Source of the DNA: Stappia sp.
GTDB taxonomy: Bacteria > Pseudomonadota > Alphaproteobacteria > Rhizobiales > Stappiaceae
Assembly: GCF_040110915.1 (NCBI RefSeq)
Contig: NZ_CP157793.1
Location: 322,939 to 386,938, forward strand
Reading direction: 5' to 3'
Length of the DNA: 64,000 bases
Part shown: piece after piece, positions 52,069 to 63,120 of the stretch
Layout: the number at the start of each line of letters is the position of its first letter
Position numbering within the stretch: the stretch's first letter is position 1
Notes under the pieces: generated by a model
What the model was told of the DNA's origin: nothing
The model's input: only the letters and a program-made list of their open reading frames with translations
Databases searched by the model: none
Translations under genes and position numbers: made by a program

Positions 52069-52590
52069 TCAGGGCAGGGCGGCGAAGCCGTCCGAGAAGC
52101 CGTTCAGCGAGATCGGAATGCCGATGCCTTCTTCCGGCGTCTGGAAGATGACGAAGGTCGCGGCATTGCCCTTCTGCATCTTCTCGATGAGGTCGTCCTG
52201 CATGACGACCTCGACGATGCAGCCGTTCGGCAGGCAGCGCACGAAGCCGGCCCGCCCGACGTCGGCGTTGTCGACGCGCAGGCCGAGACCCATCGGCAGC
52301 AGCACGCCGAGGGGCGCGAGCACGCGCAGCAGGCGCGACTGCTTGTCGGCGGTCTTGAGTACAATGACGGACAGGCCGACGTTTTCGCGGTCGTCGGCGG
52401 TCACGTTCTGGATCAGCGCGCATTGCTCTTCCTGCGCGCCGGCGGGCGTGTCGCAGCGCATCTGCCAGTCCCCGTGCACCGAGCGCACGGCGCCCTGGGC
52501 AAGCGCCGCGGGGCCGCTCGCCAGCGCATGCGCGACGACGAGGCCGGCCACGGCAAGGCTGCGGAGGGACGGAACGGATCGGAAAGGCAC
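52069..52590 (-). CDS. Invasion-associated locus B (IalB) family protein
   Basis: 173 residues from a GTG at 52590, with GGAG nine bases upstream; a TTG at 52596 is less well placed. A signal peptide (LRSLAVAGLVVAHALASGPAALA, about 8-30) is followed by the IalB domain: VHGDWQMRCDTPAGAQEEQCALIQ with paired cysteines, LRVDNADVGRAGFVRCLPNGCIVEVVM with the other two cysteines, and TPEEGIGIPISLNGFSDGF. Named for Bartonella IalB, such periplasmic proteins are widespread in non-pathogens too; the role is unclear. Confidence 0.9.
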   Translation of the reverse strand: MPFRSVPSLRSLAVAGLVVAHALASGPAALAQGAVRSVHGDWQMRCDTPAGAQEEQCALIQNVTADDRENVGLSVIVLKTADKQSRLLRVLAPLGVLLPMGLGLRVDNADVGRAGFVRCLPNGCIVEVVMQDDLIEKMQKGNAATFVIFQTPEEGIGIPISLNGFSDGFAALP

Positions 52591-53181
52591 AGGCAAGGCT
52601 CCGTGTTGGGCGGCGCGGCGGCCATTGCGGGGCGCGGCCGGGCCATCGCGGGATCATGGCGTGATTCGCCCGGACGCGTGTCGAAAGCGGTTTTCCTCCC
52701 TTGAAAGGCCGATTTCAAGGCGAAAGGGAGGCATGTGCCATCATGGCCGTGCCGGAAAGGATCCTTTTCCGCATTTTCACGCCGCCGGCCGTCGACATCC
52801 TTGAAACCCGTCGGGCCGTCACGCGCGGCTTGCGCGAAATCGGGCCGGAATTTGGCAAATCGTGAAAGGAGTCCATTGCGCAACGCGGCCGCTTGTGGTT
52901 TCACAAGCCGACTTTGATCTTTATCAAGTCCGATTGCGGCGTTTTGACGCTCCCGGCCCCAGGCTCTCGCGCGCCACGGCAGACGCGCATTAGACTGGAA
53001 ACGCACCGTTTGTGCGGGCCGCGCGGGAGGGGAAGGCGCCGTTCGGTCGGCGGGGCCGCCGGAGTGACAGCCGGAGTGACAGGGTGACGCATCGACGCGC
53101 CGCGGGTGCGAACAACCTTCACGCACGAATAGGAAAACGGACCTGTGCCCGTGTCGGGTCGGTCAGGAAGGGAGCACGGAC
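52591..53181. promoter_or_regulatory. 591-bp divergent regulatory region, IalB and cox operon
   Basis: No gene is supported. It holds a hairpin CCTCCC..CTTGAAA / TTTCAAG..GGGAGG (52695-52731), a perfect FNR/FixK-type box (52914-52927) and a duplicated GACAGCCGGAGT motif (53064-53085). The length and features suggest elaborate control of cytochrome oxidase transcription. Confidence 0.6.
52914..52927. promoter_or_regulatory. FNR/FixK/Anr-type operator
   Basis: TTGAT-CTTT-ATCAA, a perfect match to the TTGAT-N4-ATCAA consensus, 255 bp before the coxB start. In oxygen-regulated alphaproteobacteria this box binds FnrL, FixK or Anr. Depending on the promoter position, it could lower aa3 oxidase synthesis or activate an alternative start at low oxygen. 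Confidence 0.75.
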
Positions 53182-54111
53182 GTGACGGAATTGGTCAAGC
53201 GTCTGACGACGATCGGAGCGGCCGGGCTGGCCGCACTACTGGGGTTTGCGGCCGCCGCGCAGGCGGCGCAGCCGACGCCGTGGCAGATGGGCATGCAGCC
53301 CTCGGCGACGGAGGTCATGAGTGACATCCGCTGGTTCAACGGCTTCACGCTGACGATCATCACGGTGATCACGCTGTTCGTTCTGGCGCTCCTGCTGTGG
53401 TGCATCTTCCGCTTCAACGCGAAGTCCAACCCGTCGCCGTCGCGCACCTCGCACAACACGATGATCGAGGTGGTCTGGACGGTGGTGCCGATCATCATTC
53501 TCGTGGTGATCGCGATCCCGTCCTTCCGCCTGCTCTACAAGGAAGCGACGATCCCGCCCTTCGACATGACGGTGAAGGCGACCGGTCTTCAGTGGGCGTG
53601 GAGCTACGAGTACATGGACGAGGGCTCGGAAGGGATCATCCTCGATTCCTACATGCTGCGCGGTCCCGAGGCGCTGGCCGAAAAGGCCGCCGCGACCGGC
53701 CGTCCGATCGAGGAATACCCGCGCCTGCTCGCCGTCGACTACGAAATGGTCGTTCCGGTCGACACGGTGGTCCGCGTGCAGGTGACGGCGGCCGACGTGC
53801 TGCACTCCTTCGCCATGCCGGCCTTCGGGCTGAAGATGGACGCGGTGCCGGGCCGGTTGAACGAGACCTGGTTCCGCGCCGACCGCACCGGCATCTACTA
53901 TGGCCAGTGCTCGGAGCTTTGCGGCAAGGATCACGCCTTCATGCCGATCGCCATCCGCGTGGTCGAGCAGGACCAGTTCCAGGCCTGGGTCGAGGCGGCG
54001 AAGGATGACGTGGACGCCGCCAACGAGCAGCTGATGGCCGCGATCAATGCCGCGGAGCCCGAGACGGCCGCGGCCGCGACGGACGAGGACATCGAGGTGG
54101 CGGCGCGCTGA
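53182..54111 (+). CDS. ctaC: Cytochrome c oxidase subunit II
   Basis: 309 residues from a GTG at 53182 (AAGGGAGCACG upstream). A signal peptide, two membrane segments (about 55-80 and 97-120) and a periplasmic cupredoxin domain. The CuA site is GQCSELCGKDHAFMPI (C-x3-C, His and Met) with the first ligand His in VLHSFAMP. The C-terminal extension (AAEPETAAAATDED) is extra and low in complexity. It passes electrons from cytochrome c to heme a. It opens the oxidase operon. Confidence 0.97.
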   Translation: MTELVKRLTTIGAAGLAALLGFAAAAQAAQPTPWQMGMQPSATEVMSDIRWFNGFTLTIITVITLFVLALLLWCIFRFNAKSNPSPSRTSHNTMIEVVWTVVPIIILVVIAIPSFRLLYKEATIPPFDMTVKATGLQWAWSYEYMDEGSEGIILDSYMLRGPEALAEKAAATGRPIEEYPRLLAVDYEMVVPVDTVVRVQVTAADVLHSFAMPAFGLKMDAVPGRLNETWFRADRTGIYYGQCSELCGKDHAFMPIAIRVVEQDQFQAWVEAAKDDVDAANEQLMAAINAAEPETAAAATDEDIEVAAR

Positions 54112-54218
54112 CGGCGCCGTCCCTCGCGACTTGCGCGGACGGGAACGTCCGCATTCCCTCCGGCCCGCGCGGGCCGGTCAGAACGGGCACATGACGAGCC
54201 GGGGAAACCCGGGCATGA

Positions 54219-55844
<1,626 letters not shown>

Positions 55845-55869
55845 TCGCCGCCGCGTCCTGACAGGACCG

Positions 55870-55896
55870 ACCCCGCCGGGCTTCCGCCGGCGGGGT
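55870..55896 (+). terminator. Hairpin between ctaD and ctaB
   Basis: A 10-bp stem (ACCCCGCCGG at 55870-55879 with CCGGCGGGGT at 55887-55896) is followed by only TT. It may partly terminate so that subunits I and II are made in excess of the assembly factors. Confidence 0.6.
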
Positions 55897-56000
55897 TTCG
55901 AACAGGGTCCGACGCCGCCGGTGCGGCGCGGATCCACCCCCCGCGCTCGACAACGCCTGCGCCGCGCGCACGACAAAATGTTCCGACGACGAGTTGCTCC

Positions 56001-56948
56001 ATGTCGCTTGCCGAACTCCACGACGAACCCCTCCAGGCGTCCACGCAGGGCGGTCAGGGCCAGGTTGCCGATTACATCGCGCTGCTGAAGCCGCGGGTCA
56101 TGTCGCTGGTGATCTTCACCGCGCTGGTCGGGCTGCTGATCGCGCCGGGCGGCATCCACCCGATTCTGGGCGCGGTGGCGATCCTGTGCATCGCCGTCGG
56201 CGCGGGCGCGTCGGGTGCGCTCAACATGTGGTATGACGCCGACATCGACGAGGTGATGTCGCGCACGCGCAACCGTCCGATCCCCTCCGGGCGCGTGACC
56301 CGCGAGGAGGCGCTCGGCTTCGGCCTCGTGCTTTCCGCCTTCTCCGTGCTGATCCTCGGTGTCGCCGTGAACTGGCTGGCGGCCGGCCTGCTCGCCTTCA
56401 CCATCTTCTTCTACGCCGTGATCTACACGATGTGGCTGAAGCGCTCGACGCCGCAGAACATCGTGATCGGCGGCGCGGCCGGCGCCTTCCCGCCGATGAT
56501 CGGCTGGGCGGCGGTCACCGGCAGTGTGTCGCTGGAAAGCGTGGTGCTCTTCCTGATCACCTTCATGTGGACGCCGCCGCACTTCTGGGCGCTGTCGCTG
56601 TTCAAGCGCGGCGACTACGAGAGCGCGCGCATCCCCATGCTGCCGGTCGTGGCCGGAGAGGACGCGACGCGCGCGCAGATCCTGATCTATTCGGTGCTGC
56701 TGGCGCCGGTCGGCGTGCTGCCGGGGCTGCTCGGCTTCGCATCGATCTACTACGCGGTCGCGGCGGCCGTGCTGGGCGCGGTCTTCGTGTGGTACGCGGT
56801 GCAGGTCTATCGCCTGCGCGAGGGCGACGCGGCGCGCAAGGCCGCGGTCGCGCTCTTCAAGTTTTCTCTGCTGTATCTCTTTGCCGTGTTCGCCCTTCTT
56901 CTGGTGGACACGGTGGTTGCGTCCCTGATGTCCGGAGGCTTGTCATGA
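56001..56948 (+). CDS. ctaB: Protoheme IX farnesyltransferase (heme o synthase)
   Basis: 315 residues with about nine membrane segments. The prenyl-diphosphate motifs are [22 protein letters not shown] (about 75-95) and the second DxxxD-like region; [22 protein letters not shown] and [32 protein letters not shown] are diagnostic. It converts heme b to heme o, the precursor of heme a. Its stop overlaps the ATG of the small gene that follows. Confidence 0.96.
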   Translation: MSLAELHDEPLQASTQGGQGQVADYIALLKPRVMSLVIFTALVGLLIAPGGIHPILGAVAILCIAVGAGASGALNMWYDADIDEVMSRTRNRPIPSGRVTREEALGFGLVLSAFSVLILGVAVNWLAAGLLAFTIFFYAVIYTMWLKRSTPQNIVIGGAAGAFPPMIGWAAVTGSVSLESVVLFLITFMWTPPHFWALSLFKRGDYESARIPMLPVVAGEDATRAQILIYSVLLAPVGVLPGLLGFASIYYAVAAAVLGAVFVWYAVQVYRLREGDAARKAAVALFKFSLLYLFAVFALLLVDTVVASLMSGGLS

Positions 56949-57100
56949 GTGAAGACGGTGTCCGGATGACGGACGAACAGAAGAAGCGGCAGCGGGCCCG
57001 GTCGATCGCGATCGGACTGGCTGTCGGGGGGCTGGTGATCCTTTTCTACGTCATCACGCTGGTCAAGATGGGACCGGACGTGCTGAACAGAGCGATGTGA
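56945..57100 (+). CDS. CoxF-like small membrane protein
   Basis: 51 residues, too short to stand out alone. A charged N-terminus ([13 protein letters not shown]) then one membrane segment ([23 protein letters not shown], about 22-44). The layout and place between ctaB and ctaG match the CoxF-type small proteins of alphaproteobacterial oxidase operons, whose role is assembly or a minor subunit. ATGA overlap with ctaB shows translational coupling. The spacing of 19 bp to ctaG keeps it in the same unit. Confidence 0.85.
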   Translation: MSEDGVRMTDEQKKRQRARSIAIGLAVGGLVILFYVITLVKMGPDVLNRAM

Positions 57101-57119
57101 AGCGGGAGGTGCCGGCATC

Positions 57120-57770
57120 ATGACACAAGACACGACCAGGTCCGGGCAGGGACAGGACGCAGCCCAGGGCGACGAGGCGCGTGAGCGCCGCCTGCAGCGC
57201 TCCAACCGGCGGGTTGCGATCGCTGCCTGCCTCGGTGTCGTGACGATGACCGGCGCGGCCTATGCCGCCGTGCCGCTCTATGAGTTGTTCTGCCGCGTGA
57301 CCGGCTACGGCGGGACCACGCAGCGCGCGGATGTGGATGCGGATCGCGTGATCGACCGGACCATCACCGTGCGCTTCGACGGCAACGTCAACTCGCGCCT
57401 TCCGTGGGAGTTCGGCCCCGAACAGCGCACGATCACGCTGAAGATGGGCGAGACCCGGCAGCTCAACTACGTGGCAAAGAACATGAGCGGGTCGGAGACG
57501 GTCGGAACGTCGACCTTCAACGTCACGCCCTTCGAGGCCGGCGTCTACTTCAACAAGATCGACTGCTTCTGCTTCCTCGAACAGCCGCTCAAGGCGGGCG
57601 AGGATGTCGAGATGCCGGTCGTGTTCTTCGTCGATCCGGCGATGGACGAAGATCCGGCCCTGAAGGACCTGCGCGAAATCACGCTGTCCTATACCTTCTT
57701 CCCGGCGAAGTCGTCGGAAACGCCGGTCGCGGCCCGTGCCGACGAGCCGGCAGAGAAGAACCGTCTGTAG
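57120..57770 (+). CDS. ctaG: Cytochrome c oxidase assembly protein CtaG/Cox11
   Basis: 216 residues. One N-terminal membrane segment (VAIAACLGVVTMTGAAYAAV, about 37-56) then a periplasmic immunoglobulin-like domain with YELFCRVTGYGGTT and the copper-binding motif KIDCFCFLEQPL (C-F-C), plus VVFFVDPAM near the end. It delivers copper to the CuB site of subunit I. It lies within the oxidase operon with short gaps on both sides. Confidence 0.96.
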   Translation: MTQDTTRSGQGQDAAQGDEARERRLQRSNRRVAIAACLGVVTMTGAAYAAVPLYELFCRVTGYGGTTQRADVDADRVIDRTITVRFDGNVNSRLPWEFGPEQRTITLKMGETRQLNYVAKNMSGSETVGTSTFNVTPFEAGVYFNKIDCFCFLEQPLKAGEDVEMPVVFFVDPAMDEDPALKDLREITLSYTFFPAKSSETPVAARADEPAEKNRL

Positions 57771-57842
57771 ATGAAACGTCAGTAAACGTGTCGCGCCGCG
57801 CGTTGCGCGGCGAGATAGGAAAGATCGGGGGAGACACCACCC

Positions 57843-58703
57843 ATGGCGCACGCCAAGAACCACGACTATCACATCGTTGACCCGAGCCCCTGGCCCTTTC
57901 TCGGCGGCGTCGGCGCATTCATCATGGCGCTGGGAGCGGTCGGCCTGTTCCGCTACACCCAGGATCAGCCGTTCCTTCTGTTCGGCCTCGATCTTTCGGG
58001 CTGGGGCATCTTCGCGGTCGGCATGCTCGTCGTGCTTTACACGATGTACGGCTGGTGGCGCGACACGGTGCGCGAGTCGCTGGCGGGCGATCACACGCCG
58101 GTGGTCCAGCTTCACCTGCGCTACGGCATGATCCTGTTCATCGCCTCGGAGGTGATGTTCTTCGTGGCGTGGTTCTGGGCCTTCTTCGACGCGTCGCTCT
58201 TCGCCGGCGAGGCGGCGCAGTATCAGCGCGTGGAAGCGACGGGCGGCGTCTGGCCGCCGGTCGGGATCGAGACCTTCGACCCCTGGCATCTGCCGCTGCT
58301 GAACACGCTGATCCTGCTCCTGTCGGGCACGACGGTCACCTGGGCGCACCATGCGCTTCTGCACGACGACCGCGAGGGCCTGAAGTGGGGTCTGACGCTC
58401 ACCGTGCTGCTCGGCGTGCTGTTCTCCATCGTCCAGGCCTATGAGTACAGCCATGCCGCCTTCGGCTTCTCCGGCTCGATCTATGGCGCGACCTTCTACA
58501 TGGCGACCGGCTTCCACGGGTTCCACGTCATCGTCGGCACGATCTTCCTTCTCGTGTGCCTGATCCGCGCGATGAAGGGTCAGTTCACCCCGCAGAAGCA
58601 CTTCGGCTTCGAGGCGGCGGCCTGGTACTGGCACTTCGTCGACGTCGTGTGGCTGTTCCTCTTCGTCACGATCTATGTCTGGGCCGCCGGCCCGGCGCAT
58701 TGA
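57843..58703 (+). CDS. ctaE: Cytochrome c oxidase subunit III
   Basis: 286 residues with seven membrane segments. [40 protein letters not shown] (with the conserved glutamate), [24 protein letters not shown] and [20 protein letters not shown] are clear marks. It stabilises the oxygen-reducing core and its proton uptake. It ends the structural-subunit part of the operon; a UUCG hairpin follows at 58768. Confidence 0.97.
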   Translation: MAHAKNHDYHIVDPSPWPFLGGVGAFIMALGAVGLFRYTQDQPFLLFGLDLSGWGIFAVGMLVVLYTMYGWWRDTVRESLAGDHTPVVQLHLRYGMILFIASEVMFFVAWFWAFFDASLFAGEAAQYQRVEATGGVWPPVGIETFDPWHLPLLNTLILLLSGTTVTWAHHALLHDDREGLKWGLTLTVLLGVLFSIVQAYEYSHAAFGFSGSIYGATFYMATGFHGFHVIVGTIFLLVCLIRAMKGQFTPQKHFGFEAAAWYWHFVDVVWLFLFVTIYVWAAGPAH

Positions 58704-58767
58704 TCGAGGCCTGGATCGAGCGGCACGCGCGGCGCTGAGCCGGGTGCCCGGTCCATGAACGAGGGTT

Positions 58768-58797
58768 TGCGGCGGCTTCGGCCGCCGCAGGCGTTTT
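58768..58797 (+). terminator. Terminator after ctaE
   Basis: A 9-bp stem TGCGGCGGC (58768-58776) / GCCGCCGCA (58781-58789) with a stable TTCG loop, followed by GGCGTTTT. It probably reduces read-through into the DUF983-SURF1 pair. Confidence 0.7.
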
Positions 58798-58960
58798 CGG
58801 TTGCCCTGCATCGATCTGCCCTCTCGACGCCGGGGCCGCGTGACGGCAGGGTCGCTCAGGAATCGTGTCGCCGGCCGGGCGGCGTCGGGCCGGCGTCGAA
58901 GCAAGGATCGAACGCATGCGGGGTGGCATTCTGTTGTTCGCCTCGCGCCAGGAGTGCTCC

Positions 58961-59347
58961 ATGACCACAGGTCGGGATCAGGCCCAGTATCCGCCGCAGG
59001 ACCCGTCGCGAACGGGCCTTCGCGGGCGCTGCCCGCGCTGCGGCCAGGGCGCATTGTTTCGCGGCTTTCTCACCGTGCGTGAGCGCTGCTCCAATTGCGG
59101 CCTGGCCTATGATTTCGCCGATGCCGGCGACGGCCCGGCGGTGCTGATCATCATGGTCGTCGGCTTCGTCGTCGTCGGGCTGGCACTGTGGCTCGAGCTG
59201 GCCGTGCAACCGCCGATCTGGGTGCATCTGCTGCTGTGGATCCCGCTGATCGTTGCGCTGGCGCTGGGGATGCTGCGTCCGCTCAAGGGCCTGATGATCG
59301 CGCACCAGTATCGCCACAACGCACGGGAGGGGCGACTTGACCCCTGA
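58961..59347 (+). CDS. DUF983 zinc-ribbon membrane protein
   Basis: 128 residues from the ATG at 58961 (GGAG eight bases upstream). The N-terminal part has two CxxC pairs (GRCPRCGQG and ERCSNCGLAY, about 24-47), a zinc ribbon, then two membrane segments (AVLIIMVVGFVVVGLALWLEL and WVHLLLWIPLIVALALGML). DUF983 proteins accompany oxidase subunit III and SURF1 in alphaproteobacteria and are thought to help oxidase biogenesis. The gene overlaps the start of SURF1 by 11 bp. Confidence 0.92.
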   Translation: MTTGRDQAQYPPQDPSRTGLRGRCPRCGQGALFRGFLTVRERCSNCGLAYDFADAGDGPAVLIIMVVGFVVVGLALWLELAVQPPIWVHLLLWIPLIVALALGMLRPLKGLMIAHQYRHNAREGRLDP

Positions 59348-60137
59348 GTCCTCCACCACGACACCCGCGAATCCGCCGACCCGCCCGCTGGCGCGCCGGC
59401 TGCTGTGGCCGGCGGTCGCCGCCGTGGTGTCTCTGGCGATCCTGCTGGCCCTCGGCACCTGGCAGGTGCAGCGGCTCGCCTGGAAGCTCGACCTGATCGA
59501 GCGCGTGGAGACGCGCGTCGATGCCGATCCGGTGACCGCACCCGGACCGCAGGACTGGGCGGGCCTGACGGACGCGGCCTGGGACTACCGCCCGGTGACG
59601 GTGCGCGGGCGTTTCCTCGACGGCGAACTCTATTACTATATCACTTTGAGCGAGCCGCAGGGGGCCTATGCCGGGCCCGGATATTTCGTCTATGCGCCGT
59701 TCCGCACCCAGGACGGCTATGTGGTGATGGTCAATCGCGGTTTCGTGCCCGACGGCCACGAGCGTCCCGAGGTCCGGCCCGGCAGCGCGCCGCCGCAAGG
59801 GGAGGTCGAGCTGGAGGGTCTGTGGCGGCGCGATGAACGCGGTAACATGTTCACGCTGGAGGCGGACCCGGCCGATGGCATCTGGTTCGTGCGCGAGGCG
59901 CGCAAGATGGCGGCGTCGCTCGGCGTGACCGACGTGCCGGTCGCGCCCTTCACCCTCGACCTGGCGGCGCGCTTCACGCCCCCCTCCGGTCTTCCGCAGT
60001 CGGGCGAGACCATCGTGAGCTTCCGCAACAACCACCTGCAATACGCCGTGACCTGGTACGGGCTCGCCGCCGTGCTGGTGGTGATCTTCGCCGCCTTCGC
60101 CCGCTCGGAGTGGCGCAAGGGCCGCGCTGTCCGCTGA
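59337..60137 (+). CDS. SURF1 family oxidase assembly protein
   Basis: 266 residues from a TTG at 59337 preceded by GGGAGGGG. Two membrane segments flank the chain: AAVVSLAILLALGTWQVQRLAWK at about 29-50 and YAVTWYGLAAVLVVIFAAF near 235-255. The centre has YRPVTVRGRFLDGE, PGYFVYAPFRTQDGYVVMVNRGFVP and NNHLQYAVTWYGLA, standard for SURF1 (Shy1). It assists heme a insertion into subunit I. TTG start and overlap with DUF983 show coupling. Confidence 0.95.
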   Translation: MTPESSTTTPANPPTRPLARRLLWPAVAAVVSLAILLALGTWQVQRLAWKLDLIERVETRVDADPVTAPGPQDWAGLTDAAWDYRPVTVRGRFLDGELYYYITLSEPQGAYAGPGYFVYAPFRTQDGYVVMVNRGFVPDGHERPEVRPGSAPPQGEVELEGLWRRDERGNMFTLEADPADGIWFVREARKMAASLGVTDVPVAPFTLDLAARFTPPSGLPQSGETIVSFRNNHLQYAVTWYGLAAVLVVIFAAFARSEWRKGRAVR

Positions 60138-60200
60138 CACTGGCCCGAGCGTCGCGGTTCCCCGCGTCGCGAAGCGAAACCCGCGTCCCGAAACGAAAGA

Positions 60201-60222
60201 AGGCCGGGCGTCCACCCGGCCT
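60201..60222 (-). terminator. Bidirectional terminator between SURF1 and peroxiredoxin genes
   Basis: An 8-bp stem AGGCCGGG (60201-60208) / CCCGGCCT (60215-60222); on the minus strand it is followed by TCTTTCGTTTC, so it best serves the peroxiredoxin gene. Confidence 0.7.
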
Positions 60223-60257
60223 CCTCATGTCATCTGATGGCCCTGCGGCCGATCCGC

Positions 60258-60743
60258 TCAAAGCGCGTTGAGGATCCCGGCCGCGCCCGACACCTCGGCC
60301 GTGCCCGGCGCGTCCTCGACGTTGAGCGTCGTGACCTTGCCGTCCTTGACGATCATCGCATAGCGCTGCGAGCGCACGCCCATGCCGAAGCCCGAGGCGT
60401 CGAGCTCCATGCCGATCGCCTTGGTGAACTCGGCGCTGCCGTCGGCGAGGAACAGGACCTTGTCGCCCGCGCCGCTGGCCTTCGCCCAGGCGTCCATCAC
60501 GAAGACGTCGTTGACGGACACGACGGCGATGGTGTCGACGCCCTTCGACAGGATCGTGTCGGCGTGCTCCACGAAGCCGGGCAGGTGATTGAGGTGGCAG
60601 GTCGGCGTGAAGGCGCCCGGGACGGCGAAGAGCACGACGGTCTTGCCCGCGAAGAGATCGCTGGCGCTCTGATCGGCCGGACCGTCGGCGGTCATGGTCT
60701 TGAACGTGGCGTCGGGAAGCGTGTCGCCTACCTGGATGCTCAT
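60258..60743 (-). CDS. Peroxiredoxin, Prx5 type
   Basis: 161 residues. The peroxidatic cysteine is in VPGAFTPTCHLNHLPGF (about Cys49); VSVNDVFVMDAWAK, DGSAEFTKAIGMELD and GFGMGVRSQRYAMIVKDGKV fit the Prx5/PMP20 group. It reduces hydrogen or organic peroxides using thioredoxin or glutaredoxin. GGAGACATTCCC precedes the ATG. Only one cysteine is evident in the core, so it is probably of the 1-Cys mechanism. Confidence 0.95.
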   Translation of the reverse strand: MSIQVGDTLPDATFKTMTADGPADQSASDLFAGKTVVLFAVPGAFTPTCHLNHLPGFVEHADTILSKGVDTIAVVSVNDVFVMDAWAKASGAGDKVLFLADGSAEFTKAIGMELDASGFGMGVRSQRYAMIVKDGKVTTLNVEDAPGTAEVSGAAGILNAL

Positions 60744-60898
60744 GGGAATGTCTCCGAAACGATGCGGATGAAGGAAAGCTTGGACCGGACCCGGCATCGG
60801 GCCCTGTGCGAGACCCGTCAGCGGGCCCCGCGCGAGACATAGGGTCGCAGGGCGCCTGCGTCGACCCGCAATCGCACCGCGCGGGCGCGAATGGCCGC

Positions 60899-61843
60899 TC
60901 AGCGCGGCGAAAGCGTGTCGGCGTCGATGGCGTGACGCACGGCGACGGGCCCGTTGACGAGCACGAGGGAGAGTGGCCGCCCGTCGTCGGTGCGGGCGAG
61001 CCCGTGGGTCGTCAGGGCAAAGGTCGCCGAGGTGCCGTCGCGCGCGATCCGGCGCGGCACCTCGATGTAGGAGCCCGGCGCGCCTTCCGCGAATAGGTCC
61101 GCCTCCAGCGCGCCGGGTGCAAGCCGTGCCTCGATGGTCAGCGTGCGTTCCCCGTTGGCGTCGGGCGTGCTGCCCGCGATCCGCGCGATGCGCGGCGCGG
61201 CCTCCGATTGCGGTTTGGGGATCGCCAGCCGGGCCCGCGTGATGGCCATCCGGCTCATGATGGAGCCGTCCTCGGCGCCGATCTCGAGCGACAGGGCCGC
61301 AGTGGCCGGCACGCAGATGTCGCGGCACACGCCGAAGGTCACATCGGCCGAAAGCATCGCCGATGTGGCCTGCGGATCGATGTCGAGATCGATCGGCAGC
61401 ACCACACGGTCGGTGTAGACGATGGAGGTGGTTTGCCCGTCGAAGTAGCGCTTCGGGGCGGGAAAGCGCAGCGTGGCGCCGCGCAGGCCGCGCGAGCGGG
61501 TGAAATCCGCTTCCGTGGGAATGCCGGCCTCGCCGGGAAAGCGCCAATAGGTGTGCCAGCCCGGCTCGAGCTGGATTTCGAGCGCGGCGTCGGCCGGCGT
61601 CTTGGCATCCGGACCCAGGCGGCCCACGGTGACGAGGCGCACCTTCGCGCCGGGCACCTCCTGCCAGGCGCTTTCGGCGGCCGCGACCCCTGGCGCGAGA
61701 GCCAGGCCGGCTGCAAGCGTCAGCACGCCGCAGACAAGGCCCGCGATCGCGAGGCCGGCAAGCCGGCGGATCCTCCTCCGGGGCCCTGGCCGGACCCTTG
61801 GCCGGATCCGGTCCCGGGCCCATGACATGGCGCCCCAGCGCAT
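60899..61843 (-). CDS. DsbD N-terminal-domain-like exported protein
   Basis: 314 residues from the ATG at 61843 (GGAG upstream). A long basic lead and signal segment (LAGLAIAGLVCGVLTLAAGLALAPGVAAA, about 28-56) precede a periplasmic part with LEPGWHTYWRFPGEAGIPTE, ADVTFGVCRDICVPATA (C-x3-C) and a second beta domain. This matches DsbD_N-like proteins of alphaproteobacteria, some fused to or paired with thiol-disulfide transporters. Here there is no transmembrane DsbD or thioredoxin domain, so the electron source would be elsewhere. It lies upstream of, and on the same strand as, the peroxiredoxin. Confidence 0.87.
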   Translation of the reverse strand: MRWGAMSWARDRIRPRVRPGPRRRIRRLAGLAIAGLVCGVLTLAAGLALAPGVAAAESAWQEVPGAKVRLVTVGRLGPDAKTPADAALEIQLEPGWHTYWRFPGEAGIPTEADFTRSRGLRGATLRFPAPKRYFDGQTTSIVYTDRVVLPIDLDIDPQATSAMLSADVTFGVCRDICVPATAALSLEIGAEDGSIMSRMAITRARLAIPKPQSEAAPRIARIAGSTPDANGERTLTIEARLAPGALEADLFAEGAPGSYIEVPRRIARDGTSATFALTTHGLARTDDGRPLSLVLVNGPVAVRHAIDADTLSPR

Positions 61844-62195
61844 GATTCGTCTCCACCCCACGGTTGTGATGTTCACCCGAGAGTCTTGGCGCAATCCGGG
61901 GCGGCGGTCCAGCTTGCGCACGCGCACAAGCGCGTGAAACCTCCGTCCGGCACGACCGCGCGCCCCTTCGAAAGCGGCGCAGACAGGGCAACGACAGGGT
62001 GTCGGGCCCGCTCGCCGGCCCGCAATGCGGTTAACAACAGCGCCGAGGCGTCGTATCCTTGACTGCTTCGCGCGAGCGCGGCGCGCCATGCGGGCGCAAC
62101 GCCCCTGCGTCCCGCGTTCGCGAGGCGGAAGGGAAAGCATGCAGGACGAGGCATGCGGGACAAGCGGGCAGGACGATGCAGGCAGGACGAGGCCG
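61844..62195. other. 352-bp divergent intergenic region
   Basis: Between the DsbD-N-like and AlgH/YqgE genes. No gene is supported. The last 60 bp contain repeated GCAGGACGA words (about 62141-62192), and GGTTAACAACAG near 62028 is the only AT-rich patch and may belong to a promoter. Confidence 0.4.
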
Positions 62196-62795
62196 ATGCG
62201 GAACATGAGAACCCGGGGCGACGATCTGACGGGGCAGTTTCTGATCGCCATGCCGCAGATGGCGGACGACCGCTTCGCCCAGGCGGTGATCTACGTGTGC
62301 TCGCATACCAGCGACGGGGCGATGGGCATCATCGTGAACCAGACCGCGCCCAACCTGTCCTTTCCCGATCTGCTGCGCCAGCTCGACCTCATCCCCGAGG
62401 ACGCCGATATCGTGCTTCCCGGTCTGGCGCGCCGCATGCGGGTGCATCGCGGCGGCCCTGTGGAGACCGGACGCGGCTTCGTGCTGCATTCGCGCGACTT
62501 CGTGCTCGACAGCTCAACGCTGGTGATCGACGACGGCATCTGCCTGACGGCGACGCTCGACATCCTGCGCGCCATCGCGGAGGGGCGCGGCCCCGCCCAG
62601 GCGATGCTGGCGCTCGGCTACGCGGGGTGGGGCGCCGGTCAGCTGGAGACCGAAATCCAGGAAAACGGCTGGATCACCGGCCCGGCCGATGCCGACATCA
62701 TCTTCGATACCGCGATCGACAGCAAATGGGACCGGGCGCTCGCGACGCTGGGCATCAGCCCCGGCAGCCTGTCGAGCGAGGCCGGCCACGCCTGA
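62196..62795 (+). CDS. YqgE/AlgH family protein (UPF0301)
   Basis: 199 residues from the ATG at 62196; 62205 is a near alternative. [39 protein letters not shown] opens the fold, with [17 protein letters not shown] and [23 protein letters not shown] later, all diagnostic. The protein's biochemical role is unknown, although AlgH was linked to alginate regulation in Pseudomonas. It stands alone between the DsbD-N-like gene and thrC. Confidence 0.94.
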   Translation: MRNMRTRGDDLTGQFLIAMPQMADDRFAQAVIYVCSHTSDGAMGIIVNQTAPNLSFPDLLRQLDLIPEDADIVLPGLARRMRVHRGGPVETGRGFVLHSRDFVLDSSTLVIDDGICLTATLDILRAIAEGRGPAQAMLALGYAGWGAGQLETEIQENGWITGPADADIIFDTAIDSKWDRALATLGISPGSLSSEAGHA

Positions 62796-63120
62796 CGCGG
62801 CCGACGATGCGTCGCGCCCCGGCGCAGGCGGCGTGCGGCGTGCAACCGTGTCGCGCTTGCCCGCGTTCGGGCAGGGCGATAGGGTGCGCGATGATTTCGC
62901 GCCCGGGGGCTGGCGCGCACCGCCCGGGCGTCGCCGCCCCGGGCCCGCGTGCAGCCCGGCCGGAGCGGGGACGAACGCAGGACACGGCCCGATCCCGGAC
63001 CAGCCCGACCCCGGATCGGTCCAACCCCGGATCGGTTCGGGCCGCGACGGGCAAAAGCGCTCCCGGGCGGCGCGGACATTGTTCAGGGCGCGGGTTTTGA
63101 CAGGAAGGACATCGCCACCG
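62796..63120. other. 325-bp intergenic region before thrC
   Basis: No gene is supported. CCCCGGATCGGT is repeated directly (63010-63021 and 63025-63036), preceded by a related CCCGATCCCGG word. No riboswitch or leader peptide was recognised. Confidence 0.4.
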
